Part shown: positions 21,924 through 36,241 of the stretch, in pieces
Layout: every line of letters begins with the position of its first letter
Position numbering within the stretch: position 1 is the stretch's first letter
Origin: Hydra vulgaris
Taxonomy: Eukaryota > Cnidaria > Hydrozoa > Anthoathecata > Hydridae
Direction of reading: 5' to 3'
DNA: 64,000 nucleotides
Assembly: GCF_038396675.1 (NCBI RefSeq)
Contig: NC_088931.1
Span: 12,817,501-12,881,500 of the forward strand
Notes under the pieces: generated by a model
The model's database searches: none
The model's input: only the letters and a program-made list of their open reading frames with translations
What the model was told of the DNA's origin: nothing
Program-made: the position numbers and the translations under genes

Positions 21924-22048
21924 TTGAGGAAAATCTACAAAATTTCTTTAATTCGAAGCGCCAAGAGTTTTACCGATCTAGAATCTACATGTTGCCGGAT
22001 ATGTGGTTGAGTTGCATCGATTCGGAAGGCGACTACTTCGACTATTAG
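21924..22048 (+). pseudogene. Mariner transposase, segment 3 of 3
   Basis: C-terminal end of the interrupted mariner: EENLQNFFNSKRQEFYRSRI, WLSCIDSEGDYFDY, then the TAG stop at 22046-22048. YFD(E/Y) just before the stop is the usual mariner C-terminus. The 3' TIR should follow within about 50 bp but I could not match it to a left TIR. Confidence 0.85.
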
Positions 22049-23520
22049 TTGCTTTTTTTTTTTTTTTGAATAAATTTTATGCATAAATTAATAAGTTAGC
22101 CTTATGAACAAAAATGATCGAGAACTTTTCAGCCAACCTATTAAAGTACAATTAGTTGAAGACTTTATAAATTACATACTGAAAGATTTAGATAATTATA
22201 GTTATATAGGTATCGAAAGTGTTTACAAACAACTTGAGTAATTTTGACCTCAAGATTAGACCGGGTGAATAAAAAAGAGCATTTGCTTTTTCTCAGCGTT
22301 TTTGGAGTTATTGCTCAACTTTACGTGAATAAAAATTTGTTGAGGATACTGCCCTAAATTTAAGCAGTATTTATTAATTTTTTGAAGGGAGGAGCTGCGT
22401 TATATTGATACGTCAACTTTGAAGGAACTTTCCTGCTCCTGGCGACTATGCATTTAGTGATCTAATAAAGACGTTCAACAATCCTGTTTCCAGACTGATA
22501 ACCGCAACATAATATCAGGGGTTTTATCTACTCATTGTTAGCATACTTTATTTATCAGTTTTAAAGTAAAATTCTGGCTGTTGTTAAATAGCATTTACCA
22601 CGGAGGACCTTTCTCTCAGAATATTACTTCTAAATCTCTAAAATTTAGTTTCTATAACAACTACAATCATATTATAGTTGGTATAAATGTTATTTTAAAA
22701 TCTTCATCAGATATGATGGGTGCAAATGATTCAATTTGTTGACTTAAATCATTGACTTCTTTAGTTGATAAATTTGTAGATTTTTTTAAAAGAACTTGTT
22801 TAATGGGGGGAAACAATTTATTTCACTTCATTGGATAAATCCTTTGTAAACCTCTGCTTATATAGCTTCTGCTCAGACCCATTTAATGATTATGAAAAGT
22901 TAGAAACAAGTTGAGATTTTGGGTATTTTTAGATTATCTGTAAAAAACATTCTTATTTTATTGAACGATGTAAAATAACGTTTCCATTATTACCACCCTG
23001 ATTAACTAATTTGTTAGACAAGAATTTTAAAACGTCCTTCAAACTTTTTAAAATCAATAGTTTAAAAGAAGTTTAGAACGAAGTTATAGGGAAAAAAATA
23101 TTAATTATTTTGTTAATTAACAAAATAAGTAATAATGTTTTATGTATCAATTGGTTCAAATTGATACAGATTTTTTGTATCAATTTGAACCAATCATACA
23201 AAAAGTTTGTTAAAATCACTACCTGTCACAGTTAGACCGGAGGAAGCACGTGCTTTTTTTTTTTTCTTTCCCCTGTATATCCGTTAGTTTTCACAGAGTT
23301 TTCTATGTGCTTTTCTATTTCAAGCTAAATTGGGTTAAACCATTTTCATAAACTTTTGTCTTTTGATTTTTTAGGCATAACTCTTACATAAAACCTTATT
23401 TTTCCTCTATTTTTGTTTTTAAGCATTTAATATTTGTCATACAATTTTTTTTTATTTTAAAAGATTTTTTATAATTATTTGTGATCCGTGACGACTTTAA
23501 ACCCTAAAGTCACGAATTAA
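22049..23520. other. No gene seen; one small hairpin
   Basis: AT-rich sequence without a supportable ORF. At about 23142-23203 there is a hairpin in which TTGGTTCAAATTGATACA pairs with TGTATCAATTTGAACCAA around a short T-rich loop. It is probably a small MITE remnant. Confidence 0.5.
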
Positions 23521-23526
23521 CCTTAT

Positions 23527-24366
23527 ATCTACTAACTAATAATATACCTATAAACTAAATTATATCTACTAACTAATAATATACCTATACACTAAATTAT
23601 ATCTACTAACTAATAATATACCTATAAGCTAAATTATATCTACTAACTAATAATATACCTATAAGCTAAATTATATCTACTAACTAATAATATACCTATA
23701 AGCTAAATTATATCTACTTACTAATAATATACCTATAAGCTAAATTATATCTACTAACTAATAATATACCTATAAGCTAAATTATATCTACTAACTAATA
23801 ATATACCTATAAACTAAATTATATCTACTAACTAATAATATACCTATAAACTAAATTATATCTACTAACTAATAATATACCTATAAACTAAATTATATCT
23901 ACTAACTAATAATATACCTATAAACTAAATTATATCTACTAACTAATAATATACCTATAAACTAAATTATATCTACTAACTAATAATATACCTATAAACT
24001 AAATTATATCTACTAACTAATAATATACCTATAAACTAAATTATATCTACTAACTAATAATATACCTATAAACTAAATTATATCTACTAACTAATAATAT
24101 ACCTATAAACTAAATTATATCTACTAACTAATAATATACCTATAAACTAAATTATATCTACTAACTAATAATATACCTATAAACTAAATTAAATCTACTA
24201 ACTAATAATATACCTATAAACTAAATTATATCTACTAACTAATAATATACCTATAAACTAAATTATATCTACTAACTAATAATATACCTATAAACTAAAT
24301 TATATCTACTAACTAATAATATATCTATAAACTAAATTATATCTACTAACTAATAATATAAACTAA
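23527..24366. repeat. 37-bp minisatellite, ~22 copies
   Basis: The unit contains ACTAAATTATATCTACTAAC and TAATAATATACCTATAA, repeated head to tail with very high identity. Copies between about 23600 and 23800 mostly carry ATAAGCT where later copies carry ATAAACT, so two variants are arranged in blocks. Non-coding. Confidence 0.95.
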
Positions 24367-24671
24367 ATTAGCGTCTGAAGAAGCTGTTGCTTCTTTCCAA
24401 CGAAGCAGAGTTTTTGTTTTTGTTTTTTAAGAGATTTTAAAATTGTTCAAGTAAAAAAGTGTTTTGTAGACGTTTTCTTCTGTTGGTATATTTTAACTGC
24501 GGTAATATTGTTCATAAAAAAATAATAGTGAAATGAACAAAGATGTAACTTTTAATTATTGAGAAATTTATTGAAAACATTAACTTTTATGATATTGTGT
24601 ATTGAAGTAGCCGTTGTTGTTGTTATTTTTATCCTTTTCAAGTTAATCAGTTTTAAATTAAGGTCATCTAT
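24367..24671. other. No gene seen
   Basis: About 300 bp of AT-rich sequence between the 37-bp array and a MITE. No feature was recognised. Confidence 0.4.
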
Positions 24672-25066
24672 CAAGGGCGGATCCAGCATTAAATAAATTT
24701 TAAATTTCATACAATAATTTCTTAGTGTTCAAAAGCTATGACTATTCAAAGTCTGAACCCCCTCAATTTGAGGGGGTTACAAATTTTATAAGGTCATAAC
24801 TTTTGAACGCTAAGAGAATATTTTACAAAATTTAGAATTTATCAATGAATATATATTTATATAAGAATAGTAAAAAATGTTTTATTAACTTGTTGCTCTC
24901 ATTTTTAGAGTAGTTGTGGTCAAAATTTTAGTGCTTTTTGTTCCCAGACTCCAATCACCGCAAGTTTTTGCAGAACATCCTTATTTGACATAAGTATTAA
25001 CAGATTAATTTGTGGGGTTTGTCTGGAAGTTAGCTTAAACACAAAAAGATGCTGGATCCACCTCTG
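24672..25066. mobile_element. MITE with GGCGGATCCAGCAT ends and TCTAT duplication
   Basis: The left end CAAGGGCGGATCCAGCAT and the right end ATGCTGGATCCACCTCTG are inverse, and both are flanked by TCTAT (24667-24671 and 25067-25071). Inside, 24692-24743 and 24792-24843 form a further inverted pair (words such as CTTAGTGTTCAAAAGCTATGAC) around CCCCCTCAATTTGAGGGGG. There is no coding capacity. A related end, GGGCGGATCCATATGG, occurs at about 61569. The termini resemble hAT ends, although hAT duplications are normally 8 bp. Confidence 0.72.
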
Positions 25067-25439
25067 TCTATTAAAAAGTGTTATTTCTTTTCTTGAGTGT
25101 CTAATTTTAATATATCATTTACAAATACATTGAAACTTTCAACTTACTCAGAAGATAAGTGATAGCAACAACTTATAATTAAATTTTTTGGGTTATGATG
25201 TTGAACCGTTAAAACCTCTTTGTCGTCATCAGAATTACTTGTGTTTGCCCTTATAATTTTTCTGAAAAACTCATTAATAAGGTTAATGAACCTTCCTTTC
25301 TATTTTTACGTTTTAAAGAAGTTCTATTGAAACCTAGAGTTTAATTTACGTCATCAAAGCTGTACCAGGTTTCAGACTTGGAATTTAAACTAAAAATATT
25401 AAGATACTATTTTATATCATACAAAAATGTTATATATTT

Positions 25440-25553
<114 letters not shown>

Positions 25554-25624
25554 GTTCGTGGAAATCGCGATTTACGGAACCAATTTTTATGCTAAAATTT
25601 TGGTTCTCGTTTTTTAAACTCTTT

Positions 25625-26265
25625 TTTAGGCAGCGTGAGGCAGACGTAGTTTTGTGGAGTTTCTTTTTAGAAACATATATGCACATAGATACTTTTTGGA
25701 AAGAAGAAAAACTAATCTTGATTTTTTAAAGACTTTTATGCATGGTTACTAAACATTTTATGGGATATTTTGCTCCTGAATATTAGGTTGATGTTCTCTT
25801 ATGAATTTGTGGTCGAAGAAATGTAGAGTCCGCTTTTTTTATAATAAAATAGTTTATTTCATGCATTTTCTATGCACATGCCAAATTTTAACGAAAAATA
25901 ATTATAAGCAATTAGTTTAATTAGTGTTATACCAAGTGTACCACTTTTTTCAGGTAGCCTTAGGCAAACGGTTTTTTTAGGTGGTTTTTTTTAGAAACAT
26001 ATATAAACCTTGACAACTTTTGAAAAGAAGAAAGGTTTGGCTTAATTTTTATATAACTATTGTGTATCGCTACCATACTTTTATATGGAGTACTTTGCTG
26101 AGAATTTTGCATGAAAATTTGGTTGATGTTGTCACGTGGATTTGTAGTCGAAGAATTATAGAGTCCGCTTTTTTTATTGTTAAAATTGTTTGCTTCATGC
26201 ATTTTCTATGAACATGCCAAATTTCAACGAAAAATATTTATAAGCAATTAGTCTAACTGGTGTTG
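25625..26265. repeat. Two diverged direct copies of a ~315-bp unit
   Basis: The first copy (about 25625-25925) and second (about 25945-26265) share, in order, TTTTTAGAAACATATAT, GAAAGAAGAAA-like blocks, GGTTGATGTT, a GTCGAAGAA block, TAGAGTCCGCTTTTTTT, TTCATGCATTTTCTATG and CATGCCAAATTT. Divergence is substantial, so this is an old tandem duplication. No coding function was recognised. Confidence 0.8.
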
Positions 26266-26477
26266 GACTTTAGGTACCTAATTTCGGTTTTTCTGTTGTT
26301 GTTGTTTTTTTGGTAAGCGAAATCCGGGTGGGGCCGAAATCCGAATAAGGGGGCGATTCAAATAAAAATCTTATTTTGAATTATTTTGATTTATATTATT
26401 AGATTTAATTCAATCAGGACAAGCTTAATAAAATTGTTTTAGATGCACTAACAGATAGTAAGTTTAATTTTTGAGGA

Positions 26478-27268
26478 GGCTGAATAAGTGCGAATTTCAT
26501 AACTGCGAATCTGCATAAGTGCGAAGCAGTTGCAAAGACTGGCATAAGTGCGAACTTGCACAAGCGCGAACTGGCATAAGTGCGCCGAAAGAATTTGCAA
26601 ACATTGGCATAAGTGCGAACTGGCATAAGTGCGAACTGGCATATGTGCGAATCAATTGCAAAAACTGGCATAAGTGCGAACTGGCACAAGCGCGAACTGG
26701 CATAAGTGCGCCGAAAGAATTTGCAAACATTGGCATAAGTGCGAATTGGCATAAGTGCGAACTGGCATAAGTGCGAATTGGCATAAGTGCGAACTTGCCA
26801 ATTCGCCACTTATGCCAATTTGCACTTATGCCAATGTTTGCAAATTCTTTCGGCGCACTTATGCTAATTCGCGCTTGTGCCAGTTCGCACTTATGCCAGT
26901 TTTTGCAGTTGGTTCGCACTTATGCCAGTTCGCACTTATGCCAATGTTTGCAAATTTTTTTGGCGCACTTATGTCAGTTCGTGCTTGTGCCAGTTCGCAC
27001 TTATGCCAGTTTTTGCAATTGTTTCGTACTTATGCCAGTTCGCACTTATGCCAGTTCGCACTTATGCCAGTGTTTGCAAGTTCTTTTGGCGCACTTATGC
27101 CAGTTCGCGCTTGTGCTAGTTCGCACTTATGCCAGTGTTTGCAAGTTCTTTTGGCGCACTTATGCCAGTTCGCGCTTGTGCCAGTTCGCATTTATGCCAG
27201 TTCGCACTTATGCCAGTCGCACTTAAGCAGATTCGCAGTTATGAAATTCGCACTTATTCAGTCGCCCC
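26478..27268. repeat. Large fold-back built from a 16-bp tandem repeat
   Basis: Both arms are made of the 16-bp unit TTCGCACTTATGCCAG (or its inverse), with interspersed variants containing TTTGCAAATTCTTTCGGCGC. The left arm (26478 to about 26798) runs in inverse orientation to the right arm (about 26805-27268). The outermost sequences CTGAATAAGTGCGAATTTC and CATAACTGCGAATCTGC are shared by both ends and act as TIR-like caps. The spacer at the centre is only a few bases. Long overlapping ORFs in several frames exist only because a stop-free 16-bp unit repeats in all frames, so they are not genes. Confidence 0.9.
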
Positions 27269-27424
27269 AAATTTTTTTATTCGTAATAATAGTATTAACA
27301 AATATTTTTAAATAATGATTAATGTTAAAAGTTTTTTTATGGAACATAAAAAAAGAATAATGTTTCAGATTAAAACTGTTGTTATTCAATAGCAACAGTT
27401 ATAATATTTTAAAACACTAACATT

Positions 27425-27652
27425 TAATATTTTAAAAACACTAAGAAGTTTTTTGTTAAGATTAAACTAATGAATGATGTAATATACTTATTTGTATGTG
27501 GTTTATAATAAACTATTAAACTATTAAATTGATTGTTAACTGTTCGTATCAGTAGACAATTTTATTAAGATATCACATATAAATAAAAATATTTCATACT
27601 TCATTAGTTTAATCTTAACAAAAAACTTCCTAGTGTTTTTAAAATATAACAA
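27425..27652. repeat. Inverted repeat, MITE-like
   Basis: ATTTTAAAAACACTAAGAAG and TTTTTTGTTAAGATTAAAC at about 27425-27480 recur inversely at about 27592-27652. The arms are about 55 bp around a spacer of about 110 bp. No coding capacity. Confidence 0.75.
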
Positions 27653-28096
27653 AAGATATCATTATTATTGTCTTTTATTATATTTGGATTATATACTTCT
27701 TTATCTGTGGATTAGTGTTTAAATCATTATACAAGCATATCTAATATTTATTTCTTGTTTAGATCCTAGCTGGCTTTTGTAGATTTTTTAAGATTTCATA
27801 AGTATAAATGACATAAATTTTGGGTTTATTCATGAAAAAAACATTTACATAATCACAAAGAGAAAATAGTATACAATAAGTAAATGTTAATAAACATTTA
27901 TAATATCTTCCTAATTTAGAAACACTTAAAAAACTTAAGGTAATGTTTTTTACTTATTGTAGACTATCTTTATCTGTGCTTATTGTTTACATAAGTTTAT
28001 AACTATTCCTAATGTTATCTTGTTGCTTATAAATATATTATCTTTATATTTTAATAGTTATATTTTATTTTCATTTTGTTAATATAGTTTTTGCAC
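27653..28096. other. No exon recognised; weak inverted repeat
   Basis: AT-rich sequence upstream of the micro-exon array. Words around AGTATACAATAAGTAAA (about 27868) recur inversely near 27945-27965, giving a diverged inverted repeat. I found no convincing upstream exon of the micro-exon gene here. Confidence 0.4.
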
Positions 28097-28252
28097 TTTA
28101 AGCGGAACAGCTTTGAAGATTGTTACATTTGTAACTTACTGTTGATAATTTCAAATTATTTTGTGTACAATTTTTTTGTTACTTTTAGTCGAATCTACAC
28201 AGCCTATCGCTGGTAAGTTTGTATCAGTTCGTATATGTTAATGGTTATAAAA
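28097..28252. repeat. Exon-containing direct repeat, copy 1
   Basis: About 150 bp including the end of one intron, the first micro-exon and the start of the next intron recur in the same orientation at about 30308-30462. Shared text includes AACAGCTTTGA, TTTGTAACTTAC and TCTACACAGCCTATC. Confidence 0.88.
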
Positions 28253-28722
28253 TTTTCTAAAACTTTTTAATCTGTGAATAGATTTTAGAGATTACTAATT
28301 TTAAAGTCATTATTAGCAATATTTATTTTTTATTACAAATTTTGAATTTTAGTTGCATCTTCAACGAAATTGTCTTCAACGAATCGTAAGTTTGCCAATT
28401 ATTACTTTTTAATATGTGTATATATTTTCGACGACTGAAATATAAATTTTTTATTAAATATTTTTTAACCTTAGTTCTTTCTACATTTGCTATAAGTGGT
28501 ATGTTTACAAATTTTTACTTTTCAATATGTCTATGCATATCCTGGCAATTAAAGTATTTATTTTTAATTACAACTTTGAAATCATTAGTTACATATTCAG
28601 CAACTACTATGACTAGTAAGTTTAAAAAACTATTTGCAAACATGTACACTCCTTTCTTATCAGTTGGAAATTTTTATAAAAACTTTTTTTATCTTTAGTT
28701 CCATGTGCACAACTTTCTGCTG
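28189..28722 (+). CDS. Five consecutive symmetric micro-exons (partial gene)
   Basis: Five tiny exons are each bounded by a T-rich tract ending TTTAG or TTAG and by a GTAAGT/GTATGT/GTAAAT donor: 28189-28212 (24 nt), 28353-28385 (33), 28475-28498 (24), 28589-28615 (27) and 28699-28722 (24). Introns are 140, 89, 90 and 83 bp. All lengths are multiples of three. In one phase (exon boundaries after the first base of a codon) all are open and encode ESTQPIA, VASSTKLSSTN, LLSTFAIS, VTYSATTMT and IPCAQLSA, a Ser/Thr-rich chain. Frame 0 has a stop in the third exon; the remaining phase is also open, so phase is the best guess rather than proven. The terminal exons were not found. I do not recognise the gene; the exon structure resembles micro-exon genes of secreted proteins in other invertebrates. 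Confidence 0.6.
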
Positions 28723-28775
28723 GTAAATTTATGATTTAGAAAAGTTTCTGAAAGATTATTGAATTTATGTTTCTA

Positions 28776-30064
28776 TCAGGTAACCAAAAAAGTTCGTGCG
28801 GTTTTTCCGTATATAATAAAAACACACAAAACGACAAAAGTAAGTACATTTATTCATCAAAATAGTCACCATTAGCATCTAAAACCTTTTCCGAACGTAA
28901 AGCAAGCTTATTTATTCCACTTTTAAAAAACTCTCGGTCCTTTGAGTCTATAAAAGCTTTCAACTCCATTTCAACCGCGTCCTGGTCTCGGAACTGCTGT
29001 CCTTTTAAATGATTTCCCAGGGAAAGGAAAAAATGGAAATCAGGAGGGGAGAGGTCTGGCGAGTATGGTGGATGAGGCAAACTCTCCCAACCAAGGCTTT
29101 GGAGCTTGTCCTGAGTCACGTGAGCGGTGTGCGGTCTCGCGTTGTCGTGGAGAAGCAGAACTCCTCTCCTGTGCACCAGTGCAGGCTGCTTTACAAGCAA
29201 CAGGTCGTGAACTCGTTGCAGCTGTGCTGAGTAGACCAGTCCAGTAATGGTTTGGCGTGTTGGGAGCAGCTCGTAATGCACCACACCAGCTGTAGTCCAC
29301 CAAATGCAGAGCAAAACCTTCCGCTCGTGGAGATTGGGCTTGGGTGTCTTTGGGATGGGGTCATCGGGGGACAACCAATGGTAGCAACGCTTGGTATTGT
29401 TGTACACAATCCATTTTTCGTCGCATGTCAATAAACGATCAGGAAAAGGCTCAACATTGTGGCGTGATAAAAGTGATGTGCAGATCGTAAGCCGTTGCTT
29501 CTTGTTGTCGATCGACAATTTGTGCGGAACCCACCGACTCAGCTTCCACGCTTTCCCAATCGCATGCAGATGCAGGCGGATGGTTTCAACACTCACAGCA
29601 AACCTCACTGCAAGTTCTTGGCAAGTTTGGCTGGAGTCAGACTCGACAGCGTCCTTCAGTTCATCCTCATCAACCAACAATGGGCGTCCAGAACGCGGCA
29701 GGTCTTCGATGGACTCATCTCCCGAAGAGAATCGCTGAAACCACTTCTGTGCTGTGCGTTCACTTACTGTACCTTCTCCAAATGCTGTGCAGATGTTTTT
29801 GGCCGCTTGTGTTGCATTCCTTCCAAGTTTGAACTCGTAAAGTAAGCAAGATCGAATAATCGTTGGTTGGGTTGCCATCCTTTTTTTACACAAAACCTTT
29901 CCTGTAAGCTCGTGACAAGCCTACGCTATATATGCAGCAACTGCGCGTGACACACGCGTTCTATTACGCAACAAAGCTACTTGCCTTGTGCGATGTGGGT
30001 GTTGTAAAAAATGCTAAAAACAATTCAATTACCAAAAACCGCACGAACTTTTTTGGTTACCTAA
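28776..30064 (-). mobile_element. Complete mariner element, intact
   Basis: The TIRs are about 30 bp. The left starts TCAGGTAACCAAAAAAGTTC and the right ends with its inverse, GGTTACCTAA. They are flanked by the TA target duplication (28774-28775 and 30065-30066), giving 1289 bp, the normal mariner size. The two TIRs continue as matching GTGCGGTTTTT. The transposase frame is uninterrupted. The element sits in the region between the fifth micro-exon (28722) and the duplicated exon (30400). A second copy of the family is at about 44440-45390. Confidence 0.95.
28850..29878 (-). CDS. Mariner transposase, intact, D,D34D
   Basis: This is a 342-residue protein starting at the ATG of MATQPTIIRS (29878). 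The frame extends five codons further only with a TTG. It contains an N-terminal paired-like HTH region (LGRNATQAAKNICTAFGEGT, AQKWFQRF), a linker (DLPRSGRP), a second HTH, then the catalytic domain with TCDEKWIVYNN, LLHDNARPHTAHV and PPYSPDLSPPDFHFF. Exactly 34 residues separate the second and third catalytic Asp. It ends DANGDYFDE. It binds the TIRs and carries out TA-specific cut-and-paste transposition in the nucleus. There are no stops or frameshifts, and the length is normal, so it could be active or only recently inactivated. Confidence 0.95.
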   Translation of the reverse strand: MATQPTIIRSCLLYEFKLGRNATQAAKNICTAFGEGTVSERTAQKWFQRFSSGDESIEDLPRSGRPLLVDEDELKDAVESDSSQTCQELAVRFAVSVETIRLHLHAIGKAWKLSRWVPHKLSIDNKKQRLTICTSLLSRHNVEPFPDRLLTCDEKWIVYNNTKRCYHWLSPDDPIPKTPKPNLHERKVLLCIWWTTAGVVHYELLPTRQTITGLVYSAQLQRVHDLLLVKQPALVHRRGVLLLHDNARPHTAHVTQDKLQSLGWESLPHPPYSPDLSPPDFHFFLSLGNHLKGQQFRDQDAVEMELKAFIDSKDREFFKSGINKLALRSEKVLDANGDYFDE

Positions 30065-30307
30065 TATTTATATACACTATTTAATGCATTAGTAGTGTGT
30101 TATCTCTTAAAGTGCAATAGAACGAAATTTTTACTCTCGTTAACATTTTTTATGCCATCATTGATTAATATGTTGTTCATATTAATTATTAATATTATTA
30201 AGTATTAATATTATTCAGTCACTTTTACAATTAATTGTTTATATTAAATTTTATATTAAATTATTTTATATAAAGTTGTTTTATATTTAATTGTGTTATA
30301 TTACCTA

Positions 30308-30462
30308 ATAAAGCAGAACAGCTTTGACAATTGTTAAATTTGTAACTTACAGTTGACAATTTCAAATAATTTTGTGTAAAATTTTTTTGTTATTTTTAGT
30401 CAAATCTACACAGCCTATCACTGGTAAGTTTGTATCAGTTTGTATATGTTAATGATTATAGA
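30308..30462. repeat. Exon-containing direct repeat, copy 2
   Basis: This is the downstream copy of 28097-28252. The alignment covers the intron end, the 24-nt exon and the donor region (GTAAGTTTGTATCAGTTTGT). A handful of substitutions separate the copies. Confidence 0.88.
30400..30423 (+). CDS. Duplicated 24-nt micro-exon
   Basis: A copy of the first micro-exon of the array, with acceptor TTATTTTTAG and donor GTAAGTTTGT intact. In the preferred phase it encodes KSTQPIT against ESTQPIA in the upstream copy. Splice signals and reading phase survived the duplication, which supports both as exons of one gene. No further exon was identified with confidence downstream; a T-rich TTTAG at about 30795 followed by a short frame and a stop is a weak candidate for a last exon. 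Confidence 0.5.
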
Positions 30463-36141
<5,679 letters not shown>

Positions 36142-36144
36142 ACA

Positions 36145-36191
<47 letters not shown>

Positions 36192-36241
36192 CATTTTCGC
36201 TTCCAACAAGGCTGCAAGCAGCCACTAATTAAAGTTGGAAG
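36192..36241 (-). repeat. 3'-terminal hairpin of the retrotransposon
   Basis: In the element's sense strand, CTTCCAAC immediately after the stop codon pairs with GTTGGAAG just before the poly(A), with an inner stem GGCTGC/GCAGCC. LINE reverse transcriptases of this type are known to recognise 3' stem-loops of their RNA, so this is a good candidate priming signal. Confidence 0.6.

Noticed and set aside
23527..24366. Regular repeats that could be taken for a CRISPR array
   Set aside because: The units are directly contiguous without unique spacers and the surrounding sequence is animal TE-rich DNA. It is a minisatellite.
26414..27315. Several overlapping ORFs of up to 186 codons encoding Cys/His/Leu-rich repeats
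   Set aside because: They occur in several frames and on both strands of a 16-bp tandem repeat without stops; period 16 gives a 16-residue peptide repeat in any frame. No gene structure is present.
29009..29845. Plus-strand ORFs of 60-116 codons opposite the mariner transposase
   Set aside because: Antisense shadows of the intact minus-strand transposase gene; no motifs of their own.
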